64,000 bases of DNA. Source: Pleodorina starrii. Lineage: Eukaryota > Chlorophyta > Chlorophyceae > Chlamydomonadales > Volvocaceae. Made by a program: the position numbers and the translations under genes. Below the pieces are notes generated by a model. The model saw only the letters and a program-made list of their open reading frames with translations, ran no database searches and was not told the origin of the DNA. The DNA lies in NCBI GenBank assembly GCA_030267565.1, contig BRXU01000024.1, positions 978,001-1,042,000 on the forward strand. Reading direction: 5' to 3'. This document shows positions 11,501-23,280 of the stretch, one piece after another. The number at the start of each line of letters is the position of its first letter. The first letter of the stretch is position 1.

Positions 11501-13407
11501 GGCTTCCCACGTTGCCCTCACTCACGCTCTCCGGCGCCCCCCGTCCTCCTGGCCGCCGCTCCCGAGCCCCTTGTCCCCCCTCCCTTCCTTTCCCCTCCCC
11601 TCCCCTTCCCCTGCTGCCTTTCACCCCCCCCCTCAGCGCCGCCTGGCGGCACTGCATGCCCCTCCTCCGCATCGCCTACAGCGACCGGCAGCTCATCCCC
11701 AGTGTCCGGCGGCTGTTTGTGCTGACAGTGCTGGCCAACCCGGGGACCAGCTTCATCATGTACACCCGGGTGGGTGGGGATGGGTGGGTGGGGGGGTGGA
11801 CGAAGAGATGAGATGAGGTGGTAGCGGTGGTACAGGACCCAGCACTACTTACCAGCACTACTTGCCACACATACCTGTTACCATTCCGATACGGGGGGGG
11901 GGGAAGAGGGGAAGGGAGGGGAGGAGCGGGAGAGTGAGTGAGTGTGTGCTGTGTGGGATTATCATACGGGGCCGTGGAGGGTGTGGGCCAGGGAGGGAGC
12001 GAGGGGGAGGATGTGACGGGGGCGGGGGGCCGGATTGGCCTGTCGCATGTGCGCAGCCACACACCCACACCCTTCACTTCACTTCCCTCCGCTCCGCTCC
12101 GCTCCGCTCCGCTCACCAGATGGACTGTAAGCCCCCTCGCCCCGCCTGTCCCGCTCTGCGAGCCCGGCCCACCTCACCTCACCTCACCTCACCTCACCTC
12201 ACCTCACCTCACTCCCGCGCCCTGCATGCTGCCGCCCTCCCTCCCTCCCTGCCGCCCTCCCTCCATCACCTCACTCCCTCCCTCCCTCCAGACCTTTTAC
12301 AACGCCCTGGACTGGGACTGGGCTCTGCGGCTGCTGGGGGCCACATGGATTTGCCGCCTGCCCACCCACGGAGTGTTCCTGCTCGCCAACACACAGCTGC
12401 TCCTCGTGGAACTGGACCAGGAGGCGGAGGAGGAGATGGGGGAGGTGGGGCAGGTGGGGCAGGGATTCGTGGCGCCGGGCGTCGGCGGCCTCGGCGGCCC
12501 GGGCCCGGGTTCAGCCGCTGATGCCGCTGCCGCCGCCGGGCCCTCCGCGCCCCCGCCCCAAACCCCGTCGCTGCGGAGTATGTACGACGAGCCGGCCGGT
12601 CCCAGCGGCTTGCAGCCCGTATGGCAGTGGCGGCAGAAGCAGCCGCAGCCTCATCTGGAGGGGGCCCCCGGGGGGGAGGGCGCGTCCGCGGGGGCGCAGG
12701 TGCAGCAGCAGCGTGGGCTGCAGCGGCAGCAGCTGGCGGCAGGAGGCGCGCAGACAAGCCGCGTCGGGCAGTTGGGGCCCCAGGTACTTGAGGGGCCGCA
12801 GGCGGGGGACATGGTCGGGGCGGCAGTGGCGGTGGCGGTGGCGGAGGAGGAGGAGGATGCTCCCCCCGAGCTTGAGCTCGAGGACGAGCCGCCGGCCCCC
12901 GCCCTGTTTGAGGACCTGCGCAACTTTGTGGAGGGCAACTTCCGGCGGCGAGGGGCCATGCTTGACGCCAGGAGGCGGCGGGAGGAGGAGGAGGAGGCGG
13001 CAGAGGAGGCGGCGGAGGAGGAGGCGGTGCGGCACAGGGCCGCGCGCGCCCGGGCGGAGGCGCCGTGGGGCCCTGCGACCGGGCGCGATGCCTCTCAGAG
13101 CGACGACGAGGAGGAGGAGCTGCGGGAGCTGGAGGAGGGACGTGGGGCAGGTGGCGAGCAGCAGCAGGAGGAGGCGGAGGCGGAGAAGGAGGAGGGCCCG
13201 GGCGAGCCGGCCACACCTCCCACGCGGACCCCAGCCCCGTCACGGCGTACCCAGCGGGCCGGCAGCGGTGACGCGCGCTCGAGGCGGAAGAGGGGGTCCG
13301 TGGGGGCCGCTGCGCCGGCGACTCCCGACACGCGGCAGCGGTGCCGCACACCGGCGACTCGGATGCGCGCACGCAGCAGGGAGGAGGAGGAGGAGGAGGC
13401 GGAGTGA
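8560..13407 (+). CDS. Unidentified 723-aa acidic protein
   Basis: Six exons, 8560-8686, 8928-9429, 9888-10098, 10797-10879, 11637-11769 and 12292-13407, join with AG/GT borders and correct phases. The second acceptor at 8926-8927 was chosen because it alone continues the frame. The N-terminal half has clusters with Cys and aromatic residues (FWLCSCDHAA at 44-53, TGLSTKYCVWSEQLP), a basic run KRGRKRRRK near 103-111 that could be a nuclear signal, and ordered-looking segments such as RLFVLTVLANPGTSFIMYTR and LDWDWALRLLGATWICRL. From about residue 385 on it is low complexity, Gln- then Glu/Arg-rich (EEEEEAAEEAAEEEA), ending in EEEEEEAE. No family is recognised. The conserved-looking middle and acidic tail would suit a nuclear scaffold protein, but that is a guess. 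Intron 4 holds a GGGGA array. Confidence 0.7.
10886..10972. repeat. GGGGA pentanucleotide array
   Basis: Nearly perfect GGGGA repeats with a few GGAGC variants start directly after the exon ending at 10879, inside intron 4 of the 723-aa protein gene. Confidence 0.85.
12171..12213. repeat. TCACC pentanucleotide array
   Basis: About eight TCACC units lie in the last intron of the 723-aa protein gene. A shorter array of the same type lies at about 4875-4926 in the SDR gene. Confidence 0.8.
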
Positions 13408-14006
13408 CCCGGACTGGCCCGACCCGGTCTGAGGGGGCCCGAGGGAGCGCATCCGGGTGGACCCGGGCCCGGCCTTTGTGCACCGGCGGGACACGGCGCC
13501 CCAGTCCCCGTCTCGGCCCCATTCCTGATGGTTGTGGTGGTGGTGGAGGTGGCAGCGACCCATTGGCGCTGCTTAGCTGCTCAGGGGGGCAGCAGTCCCT
13601 GAGAGGGCGGCGTGGGGCCGTTGCGTAGCTGTGATGTGATGTTGTGTTGGGGCACTGCCCGTTGGCGGCGTTGTCGTTCAGTGATCGTTACCACATCATG
13701 TCCTGTGCGACATTGCCTTTGAGGGAACAACGCACGTAGCCTGTTGGCTGCGACTTCATGGATGAATGAATGCATGGATGAATGGATGGATGGGCACTCG
13801 CCCGCACCCCGCACCTCGTTTCCCAGTGCTCGGGTGTTGGGGTGGTCAGCTGCTGCGGCGCACCTGGCCCAGGTGAGGTGGTGATGCCGCCGCTGAGACC
13901 ACCCCTATGGCCCCATAGCGGGGTTGCGGTGCGGTTGCTGCAACAGGTGATGCAGCACGTGAGAAACTTGGGCAGCACGGTTCCGGCAGCACGTGGGCAG
14001 CACGGT

Positions 14007-14031
14007 TCCGGCCTATACGTGGATAACCCCC
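14007..14031 (+). repeat. 25-bp motif shared with 38256-38280, copy 1
   Basis: The core GGCCTATACGTGGATAACCC and its edges are identical at both places, and both run into C-rich sequence. Confidence 0.7.
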
Positions 14032-15029
14032 CCAACCCCCCCTTCCGTGTTACATTTGGTTGGTTCCTTGGGTCCATATGCCTCGGTGCAGTCTCCCGGG
14101 CCTCCCCAGGGGGCCCGGTTAGCGGTTAGATGCCACGGCAGGGGTGTGGAGGGGGGCGGACTCCGGGCTTCGGTGCCGGAGGGACTTAGGGTGCAAGTGC
14201 ATTTCAACAGCAATGCAGTGCAGGGCGGTGTGGTGCGGTGCAGGTTGTTACGCGGCGGCGGCGGCGGACGGGCGGCAGGCGGTTGAGGCGGGGGAGCATG
14301 TGGGCCTTGTGGGCCTTGTGGGCATATGTGGAAATGCGCAGCGAGGTGCCATTAATTGTTATTACGGGTGTTGTTGTTGTCGTTGTTGGTTGGTTAAAAG
14401 TGTTCGCTTCGTTATTGTTTGGCCGCTTCTTCTTGTTCTTCTTCGGTGTGTACCTAGCTAGCGGTAGTGTGCCCAGCGGCGACCTCTGCGGAGTGTTTCG
14501 AGAGGTGACTCTGAAAGGGAGTTTGAAACAGCCGTACGTACCACAGCAGTACGACTAGGTGGGCGCGAACTTTGTGTGACAAGAAGTTATACGTCGCTGA
14601 GCTGAGAAAGGGGCGGAGTCCTCCGCTGTCAGCTCGGGGGGGGGGGGGCGGGGTCTGCTGGGGAGCAGGATTGCAGTGTGGCCGAGGGGCCCTCCAGGTG
14701 GCCGAGGGAGGGGCCCCACAGGTCCCGGCCAGCGGCGCCCCACCGGAACGACGATTTGTTTGGCGGTCCAACCTCCTTGGGGGACTTTTGCGGGAGAGTG
14801 TTGCAGCTTGTTTGACGATTGGTGACAGACGGGGTCACATGGACGGACGGCCGGCAGGACGGCCTGGCTGTCACCACTTTGGAGAAGGAGTGCAGCGCTG
14901 AGGGGGTTAAGGAGTAATCCCGGATGGCGCGGGTTGTTGCGCTTCCAACCCAAATCCAGTTTTGCAGATACCTTCGCACGAGAGCGCGCTCCACTGACAA
15001 ATATCATACACGGAGCAGCGTCAGATGTA

Positions 15030-15034
15030 TTACA
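15030..15034 (-). terminator. Putative minus-strand poly(A) signal
   Basis: TTACA on the plus strand is TGTAA on the minus strand. It lies about 720 bases past the stop of the minus-strand ORF at 15755. Confidence 0.4.
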
Positions 15035-15754
15035 TGTTTAAACCATTCTCTGCCAGTCACATCAGCGGCGAGTCTGCTCACATTCACATACATACGCACA
15101 CATACACGTACACGTCTCGCCATTACTCCCGGATTCCGATATCCATCGCCAAACCCGGGGCGCGCTTCACCCGCCGACGCTCGACTACAGACGCCGACCC
15201 GCCATGACTGCTCATGGCCAACGTTAACTGCCGGCCTGCTGGCCTGCTGTAACGCGCGGACATCGATGCCTATATATCTTGCCAGCAGGCACTACTGCCG
15301 CCTCACTCATTCGCACAAACCGCGCAGTATTGGTGCTACGGTATGCTGGGATCGTCGCCGCAAAATACACGCAGTAACAGGTGGTAGGGCATGCGGCTTC
15401 TACTATCAGTCCTTCGGCCGCTGTGTTTCATGTCGCGTCTCCAACAAAGACCTGATCATACCAGGTGGATTAGATCGACAGCAGCCCTGCGGACCAAGCA
15501 TTCGCCACCTATGCATGCCAACAAACGTCAAGGGAGCGTACTTCGAAGCGACTGACACCTTGAATTGCCAGCTCCGTACGCAAGAACGCGCCCCATCACT
15601 CCCTCCCTCCCTCCCCTTCCCCTGCTGCCTGTCCAGTCGAACAAGAGTTCATCATTCCACTAACATACGCTGACTGCCGCCACGCACGACCGTAACAAGG
15701 GACGCAATCGGGTCGGATGAGCTGTCGCAACATGCAGCCCATCTCCGCAGCCCC

Positions 15755-16915
15755 TCATGCTGCGGCATTGTTGTCGCCGTCTTCCTCAGCGGCCCTGTCC
15801 GCGCCCATGCCGGACCACCGCAGAGGGGCAGCGCTGCCCTCCCCGGCGGCGACGAACACGCCCCTGTTCCCGATGAACGAGGCGCCGAGCAGCGGCAGGT
15901 CGTCCTCCCCCTGCTCCTCCTTTTCGCGCTCGCAGTCCTCATCACTGTCGTACGAGCTGGCGGTGTCGGAGGCGGTGCGAGTGAAGGAGGAGGCGGCGGC
16001 GGAGGAGGAGGCGGTGCTGGCCGAGTGGGCAAAAGAGATGGTGGTGGCGGTAGCGGCCTCGCGCTCAGATGCGGCGGTGAAGGTCGACACCGTGGAGCTG
16101 CAGGCGCTGGTCGTAACTCTGGCGGCGGGGGTGGTGGCGGGGGCGGGGATGGCGGCGATGGTGGGGGCGGCGGCGATGGTGGTGGTGGTAGTCGTGGGGG
16201 CCGCAAAGCGTGACGGCGGCGGTGAGGCCGGGCGCGAGGGCGTGACCACGCGGCGGGATGATACCGACGAGCCGGCGGAAGGGAATGTCAGGCGCGACAC
16301 GGAGGCTTCGGCACAGGCGGCGAGCTTCGCGAGGAGCTGGGTGTTGGCCCGCTGCGCTGGGGTGGGGGCGGCGGTGGAGCCGTCGGTGGAGCGAATGGCG
16401 GTGGTGGCAACGGCGGCGGCGGTGGCGGCGACGGCAGCGGTCATGTCGATGGAGGCAGCGAGGGCGCTGTACCGCTGCGGCTGTGCCAGCCAGGGCCGCG
16501 CGAGCCCGCCGGGTGAGACGCGGATACCGCTGTGCACTCGCAGAGGCGGTGCAGCTCCTCGCGTGGGGCTGCCACGAGTGAGGCCGGACACCAGCTGGGC
16601 GGTGGCGCGGCGCGGTTCGGCGGCCTTGAGGGCGACGGGGTCCGAGGGCTTGTACGAGAGCTGCACGCGTGGAGGGCAGGCGGGGAGGGCGGGGAGGAAA
16701 ACGGCGGGCCAGCAGGAAGCGAGTGGGCAATCGTTGTGGGAGACAGCGAGGGTTTCTGGTTCGAGATGCAAATGGATGGGGGTTTGGGAGAGGGGAGGTA
16801 CCGTATGCTGCTGCTTATCGGTTCCCGCTGGGCGCACTGGCAGGTAGGATGGTAGACGCATGGATGGCAGCCAAGCCGGTACGTAGGTACGCGCACCCAC
16901 CGCACGGTGCAACAT
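15755..16915 (-). CDS. Putative Ala/Ser/Thr-rich protein, 5' exon structure uncertain
   Basis: An uninterrupted minus-strand frame of 386 codons runs from ATG at 16915 to TGA at 15757-15755. From 16660 on it looks coding: a pyrimidine-rich tract ending GCGTGCAG sits just before LSYKPSDPVALKAAEPRR, so 16660 may be the start of the last exon, with real upstream exons not identified. The following part is Ala/Thr/Ser-rich (MTAAVAATAAAVATTA). The tail is acidic (SYDSDEDCEREKEEQGEDD), followed by LLGASFIGNRGVFVAAGEG. The first 85 codons of the open frame read poorly and may be intron. The opposite strand is also open (15717-16847) but reads as low-complexity mirror sequence. No domain is recognised. 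Confidence 0.4.
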   Translation of the reverse strand: MLHRAVGARTYVPAWLPSMRLPSYLPVRPAGTDKQQHTVPPLSQTPIHLHLEPETLAVSHNDCPLASCWPAVFLPALPACPPRVQLSYKPSDPVALKAAEPRRATAQLVSGLTRGSPTRGAAPPLRVHSGIRVSPGGLARPWLAQPQRYSALAASIDMTAAVAATAAAVATTAIRSTDGSTAAPTPAQRANTQLLAKLAACAEASVSRLTFPSAGSSVSSRRVVTPSRPASPPPSRFAAPTTTTTTIAAAPTIAAIPAPATTPAARVTTSACSSTVSTFTAASEREAATATTISFAHSASTASSSAAASSFTRTASDTASSYDSDEDCEREKEEQGEDDLPLLGASFIGNRGVFVAAGEGSAAPLRWSGMGADRAAEEDGDNNAAA

Positions 16916-19900
16916 GTAACATAGCTTCTCCCCGTCAGCCTAGCCGCCGGGATACCACAGTGGATGCCAAAGCGCGACGCATACCCAGCCCCATACCAAA
17001 CAGCGGTCCACATCCCAATGCACATATGGGTACATCGTAATACAGCGGTTCCTTATGGATGGTGCGGGCAGGCAGGGCGCACGCGGGCACACAGAGCAGG
17101 TGGCACCAGCGGGCCGAACACCGAACACGTACGGACTTCGAACAAGGTTCTGCCGGAATGTCACACAACTGCCACGCAGGCCTCGAAGGAAGGTGTTGCG
17201 CTGCCAGCTTGCTCTGTGGCCTGTTGCTGCCAAGATCTTGATGAGCGGCCTGCAATGCGCACCCGAAGTCGCAACCTTGGGTTCAGTACAGAAAAAACCG
17301 CAGCTATTCCATAATATGAAATACTGGATGCATCAAATCGAGCTTAACTTATGCTTCCTGGCCTTTAAACGCAAAAGGCGCTAGCTCACCATGATGCCGC
17401 GCGGAGCAACAGCGGCCATTCTCGCGCCGGTAGAAGCACACCCCACAGCCTTCGAGACTGTGACTTTGCCAGTTATGCGGGCCTGCTGAGGCTTGCGGGT
17501 CAGGACGTGACGCGAAGCCATTTCCAATGTCTCACTGACCACGTAGAGCTTGCTGGCGATGGAGGGGCAATTGATTGACTTTGAAGAGTAACGAATTTGT
17601 ATTTGAGTATGTTTGGGTGATTTGGAGAGAGTTTTGTGCGCCCGAGGCGGCTTTTATAGGATTGATGAATAAGGCGCTTGCGGCCCTGGAACATGAGCAG
17701 AACGGCTTACGCACATGGGCGGGCCGTGACGTGGTCCTTTCCATTTTTCTAAAACCGTCACCATGTAAGGACTGCTGCACGCGGCATTTGGAAGCCAGGC
17801 AGGCAAAACGCGGCTGGATGGCTGGGATGCATGGAGAGCGAGGTGTGACTGACCCGTTGGGTTTCGCGAAAAGGACTCGAGCCACGGACTATTGTACGTT
17901 TGGACCTTGGTGCAACATCCAATCCCAACTACTCCAAATTGCGAGTTCGCCGACCGACCGGCGTGCAGGTACGTACGAATGGCCCGGCCTGCCCGGCGCG
18001 CAATGAGTATGTGTTTTGTCGCATGCACGGGTGGGGAAAGGGACGGCACGCGCTCCCCTCCTTGCAACACGCCTGTACGTGTACGCGGTCGCGCGAGCGG
18101 CAGTCATCATGCGTGAAAACGAGCCAGCACCACCAGCGACGACCCCCAGTCGGTACCTCGCTACCAACCTGCAGCAGGTTGCGAATGCGAATGAAGCAGC
18201 GGGAGGGCTGGGCGGATACACGGCAGGTTGCAAAGCGAACCAGACGGGAGCCGCGCGTGACGGAGGTCCTGCACCAGTTTGCGTGCGTGCGCACATGCAG
18301 AAACACGGTGGGTCGTTTAGCCGCCGGTCAGTCAGTAGTGCGATGCAAACCACGCACCACCACGGGGCGAAAACGCACGAGGCCTCTGCCGGATAACCGC
18401 GAGGAAGTCATTCGCTCGTTGGCCTAATAATGTATTCGCTACGAGTTTTGTTCCGCGCCCGCGTTGATAGTCATTGCTGAATGAATGAGGAGATTAGATA
18501 CCGGTACGTAGGTGCGTGATGATGAGGGGAGGCAGCTGCTGGAATCCGTACTTGGCGCCGCCGCCGTATTTCAAAGAAGTCAGGCCCTGATAATAATCCG
18601 GAGCCGATTATTATTCTTATTAAATGCCGCATGTAAATCTGTCCGGGGCAACTCAGCAGGTAATAAACCGCCCAAGCAACAGAAACCCATGTTCCGGGGG
18701 CCCGCCCCGACCACTGCTGTACCGATACGCAGGGCAGCTGCTGGTTGGTGGTTCTCGTTGCAGCTCACAGCGAAGCCCTTCCGCGACCCTTGCCCGACTA
18801 CTGGTGTATGTGGACAGAAACAGCAAAGCGAATAACAACTTAACTGACGTGAGCGCCCTCGCGCGCTCGGACGCCACGTACGTACGCCTGTGCACGCACG
18901 CATGCAGGGGTCCCCGCCCGCAACATGTGTATGTACGTATGCCCTACACTACTCCTGTTGCGTCGCCGACTGCGCCCTTTCGTGTCTCGCTCCCACCGCT
19001 AGCTGTATCAAAGCGTCAGCTATTACATCCCTCTACAATTGGCAGACACTGTCACCTGCTCAGCCCAGCCCAGCCCACGGCCAGCCCGAGACCCCCCGGC
19101 TGCTGGCACAAGCCCTTCAATCCCCCAACTGTCACAACCAGTCTAACAACGGCAATAACGACAATTGGAATGGAACAATCACAACAATGACGTGGCAGTG
19201 CGCTAGTTCCGAGCGCGGCAAGAGGAGCGACGCACACAACTGCAGCAGCAGCAGCAGCAGCACTCCCCGGCGCGACCGCGCACTGCATTGCGGAGATTTG
19301 GGCCTTGCCGCCCGTCAAGCCCGGGTACGGCTACGAATCCGCCTGCGATCGACGCTCGAGGTTCCGGTTGCAATTCAATTTGTTCGGTAATGTTCCTCTC
19401 GTTGGGTTCCACTCGACAATTTGAGTCAAGTGAGGCAGTCCGCACTCGTTGGCGTGTTTGCCGCCAAGACGTGCATCCCTCCGCTCCGCTCCGCTCCCGA
19501 GTCCTCCCTACCACCCACATGCACCTGGCCCCGTCACCTCCGCCGGCAGTCACCTCCTCCCCCTCATCCCTCGCTGCCTTTCCGCCCCCCTCCTCCATAC
19601 CCCCCCTGTTGTAACCACTGACCCCACTGACCCCGCTGACCCCGCTCTCATCGGCCCCCCTGCTCCGGTCCCTCCTTCACCCGGCTGCAGACCCGCGGTC
19701 CTCATCCCCCTGCAGCGTCGCGCCCTGGGGCCCCCCAGCAGCCACACATCCACCCACCACACCGCCCCCCGGACTCCATCCCTGTTGCGGTCGCGGCCGC
19801 CACCGGACTGCGGCCCAGCTCGTTCTCATCCTCATCCTCGACGCTCAGCGCTCTCCTGTCTCAGCACTGGCCTGCGAGCCCAGCCCGCCCACGGCCTCGG

Positions 19901-20008
19901 AGCCGGGTCGGGTCGGGTCCCTCTTGAGGCAGAGGAGCGGTGTTCGGCGGTCGAGCACCACACACGGACAAGACTCGGGCGGCGGGCGGGTCAGGTCAGC
20001 TCAGGCGG
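16916..20008. other. Intergenic region, no gene recognised
   Basis: Several short open frames exist on both strands, but none shows a domain, good codon pattern or matched splice sites. TTACA at 19023-19027 is a possible minus-strand poly(A) signal for the SGNH gene at 20009. A short CAG run lies near 19244-19261. Confidence 0.4.
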
Positions 20009-21665
20009 TCATTTCTCCAGATGCCCCTTGAGCGCATCGTACACAATCTGGCCCAAGGTGTCGTATCCCGCCGGGGTAAGGTGCAGGGAATCGTCCCACA
20101 GCGCCCTGGCTGCGGAGTCTGCCCCAGACAGCGACCGAGACCGCGACCCAGACACAGACCGGGGGAACGGCAGCAGCTGCTCCTGCGTAACACAGCATCG
20201 TACCGTACGTGAAAGCAGAGTGCCGTAAAGTAGGGGAAGGAAAGCACCGAGGTGACGCCGTAAACCTTGGGGCTGGGAGATAGGGGCTAGGACTGACTCA
20301 AACAATGTTTGTGTGGACCGACATACATTGCAGCGCGTAAGCGGTCTAGGGGGCGGGGGCCGAGGGTTGTTGCGCGGCAACCAACGTTCCCAGCAGCCCC
20401 ATCGTGCGGACGCACCGATCACGTGACGGCTGCATCCTGCGCGGCATCGAGGTCGCATCGCATGTTGTGTCCCCTCAGGAGGGGATAAGTCCAGGGGAGG
20501 TCACCTCCTCACCACATCCAGGACGGTCACGTAATCTTGACCGGCTGCCGGCGTCCCCCGAATGAGGTCGTTGAGCCGGGCGCGGTCGTCGATCACGTCC
20601 CCCATCGACTCAGCGTTCTGGAGGACCGTCAGCGCCAGTACCCGCGCCCCGTGTGAGTGGCAGGCCGCGTACAGCGACTGCAAGCCGGCGTACACGGCGT
20701 TTGGGTCGGCGCCGTAACCTGTGTGTGTGTGTGTCGGGGCGCAGCATAGAGGGCGGATGCGTGGGTCCAGGGGCGGGCGGGCGGTGGACCAAGAGCTTGG
20801 AGGGTGGGTTCCCTCCCAGTGCTTCCCCTCGATATTTATGATTTCCTTCTAGCAAGGCCAGCCCAGCCCCCACCAGTACGTTGTCCCAGTTAACACTGCG
20901 GTTGACGCTGCGGCGCCTCCCCAGATGAGCGCGGGTCGTGTGCGTTGAGTTACCCGTACGGCGCCGTGCTCACCCGTACTCACCTAGGTCGTTAATGCCC
21001 CCCAGGATGATGACCCAGCTGAAGTGGACGCCCTTGCGCTCGAACTGCTGCAACAGCGTTGGCAGCCGCCTGTCCATGCCTACGGCGCGAAGGACGAAGC
21101 AAGCAGCAAAGGCTTCCTGCTTGCAAATGCGAACTTAGTGTGCTTCGTTCAGGGCCGCTAGGAATGCAGCTCGCAGTTCGAAGGAACGGTCGTTGACTGG
21201 CTCCGATGCGGAGTCCCTGCGGGGGCACCTCACCTCCCGGAAATGTGGACCCAGATACCCCGCCGTGTCCCCGTACCTCCCACCACGCGCTCTCCGCTGA
21301 TGCCCCGCTGATGCACCTGCAGAAGAGGGGGTCAAGATGCCATGGAGCCCAGGTTGCTGCCAGTTCCGAGCAGTCGAGGCAAGTAGCCCTACGCGTCGGT
21401 GGGGGGCCACCGGATGTCACCTTTGCACTGTAGCCATTGCCCGCCAGCAACTCGCTAAGTTTGTTGCTGTAGGGGTGGAAGTTAAATCCATAATTGTGGT
21501 AGCCTTCGCAAGGTCACAGATCCGGTTAGGTCGTTTCCGAAATGTCGCGCATTACGAAGAGTTGTCACGGTCTGCGCGCGAGAACTTGCCTTCCGTTAAG
21601 CTATCGCCAAACGCCAGTATGTCGTAACTTGCGCCAGAATTCGCGACGGAGCTGCTCGACGCCAT
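20009..21665 (-). CDS. SGNH/GDSL-type hydrolase, copy A
   Basis: Six minus-strand exons, 21665-21590, 21503-21421, 21316-21277, 21079-20984, 20718-20513 and 20182-20009, give 224 aa. Block I is ILAFGDSLTEG with nucleophile Ser22. Block III is GGIND with Asn96. Block V is DDSLHLTPAGYD with Asp198-x2-His201. The catalytic set is therefore complete for a small esterase/lipase of the SGNH fold; the substrate is unknown. The start is the Met of MASSSS, matching copy B, although the frame stays open upstream. Intron 1 begins with GC, not GT (AG|GCAAGT, donor at 21589-21588); the same intron in copy B begins with GT. There is no clear signal peptide. Copy A lies downstream of copy B in the same direction, as a tandem duplicate. 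Confidence 0.88.
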
Positions 21666-23280
21666 CGCCCCAACCACCTGAGCCCTGAAGCTGGTTAGAC
21701 CAGATATCGAGGTGATTGACCATGTACCTTTTAGTCGATTTATTTGAGAGGGGGCTAGCACCACTCGAAAGCGATGCGACTGAGGAACAAGCAGCATGAG
21801 CGAGTATCAGTATCGTAACTACTGAAGCGCCGCAGCCAGAAAACGCAAGTGTAGGCTGCTCATAAGCTGCAAGCAAGTGCTTCTAATGGCCAGGCATATA
21901 ACTCAGGAGCCCCAGGCGCAGTAATTATCAACCGCGAACGGCTACCAGAACCGCCACCAGACACCAACGAACCGCGAACCGCTACCAGACACCAACGGAA
22001 AACTACGATGCTGGAGTCAACCGCCCAAGCCAGCAGCCGCTACAACATCCAAGTTGTAATTCCTGGAAGCATTTGGGGGTGTGCACTTAAACCAGGCAAA
22101 CGACGATTGAACGTTTGTGCGTCGTTTTTTAATAGATCCGAGAGTGCCACGAGCCCCAGGCAGCAGAATTGGGTTGCGGCCGCAGACCTTGTGGCCAAAA
22201 AGCGAGCCAAGTTTCATGGTCCGCACAAGGTCCATAAAAGGGTGCGTCGCTCACTCTAACTACTATGGAAGTCCGCATAAAACGCTGGTTGTCGTACTGG
22301 CCTTGCGGTGCCAATAGTTTGAGACAGCCTGGTAAGCGTATTCGGCATTCCGCCTCCGTCATAGACAATGCCGTCTAGCGTGCCACATCTAGCCGTTGGG
22401 CTCCAACTCGCTTGGTCTCATTACGCTAATAAAAGGCAGCATAACTCGAGGTGTAATCAAATTAGTTCCATGCGTTGTTGGTGTCAGCCGCGCGCCCAGG
22501 GCGGCCATGCCAGACCATGCCAGGGCAAGATCGACACGACGTGTTCCCCGATGCAGCAATAGCCGTGCTCGGCACACAACATTACTGACGGTAATGGTCA
22601 GTTCAGATATTGATGTACCGGTATTTGCCGGGCTTGTGTTGCCGGTAATGGTCAGCCCAATACGCACCGAACCAGCCGGTGGCCAACCACCCGCCGTGCA
22701 CCACCAGCCCACAGTCCAGGTCGGAGCCACGAGCACAACGAGATAGTGCGACATGGCCGCCGGTCAGCCAGCCAAGCGCTCGCGGCGCCCCTGCGGTAGG
22801 TAGGACCAAGCATCGCATCGCGGCTTCGCGGCTCCGAGACCAGTCGAACCCCCCACCCCCCCCAGTGGCCACACATCGAGCTTCCCCCCCAACAGCTTTG
22901 CTGACTCCCGTTGTGGACCTTCAAGTGCAAATACGGACACGTCCCCCACCTCACCCCCCAAGACCCCAAAATACATGTCTCGACCGGGGAAGTTGGCGCC
23001 AAAACCGACAATCCATTGGGGGATGCTGATACCGGTAGGCGATGTGTGCAGGTGGCAGGTGGCATCTTCAGGGGAACGGCGAACGGGCGCGCCACGGGCT
23101 GCAACACCACCGACCGGCAAACCCCCCGGAAAGACCGTTCCAATAACTCTTCTCTTTCGTTCGTTGGGCGAGGATAGCCGTTGGTTGCCACCCTCCGCGC
23201 CTCGCATGCCCCAATTTGGGCACATGCACATGTCATGCGGTGAAACACGCACGTGCAGATTCCCGCAACCGCGATGTGGG
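21666..23280. other. Spacer between the tandem SGNH genes
   Basis: This stretch contains the 5' side of copy A and the 3' side of copy B. A near-repeat, ACCGCGAACxGCTACCAGA, occurs at about 21931 and 21974. No exon was recognised, and no minus-strand TGTAA was seen close to the copy B stop. Confidence 0.4.

Larger units (their letters stand above)
13408..15754. other. Convergent 3' region
   Basis: This stretch lies between two converging genes and should hold both 3' UTRs. No TGTAA was found for the plus-strand gene. TTACA at 15030-15034 is a minus-strand TGTAA and may end the gene at 15755. A short duplicated GCAGCACGGTTCCG block lies at about 13972-14010, next to a 25-bp motif shared with 38256-38280. 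No coding exon was recognised. Confidence 0.45.

Noticed and set aside
12266..13522. 418-codon minus-strand open frame rich in Pro and Arg
   Set aside because: It is the mirror of the Glu/Gln-rich last exon of the plus-strand gene.
15717..16847. 376-codon plus-strand open frame
   Set aside because: It overlaps the minus-strand ORF; its Val/Ala repeats mirror the Thr/Ala codons, and its start lies beyond the minus-strand stop. Only the minus strand has an exon-like splice acceptor and a protein-like acidic tail.
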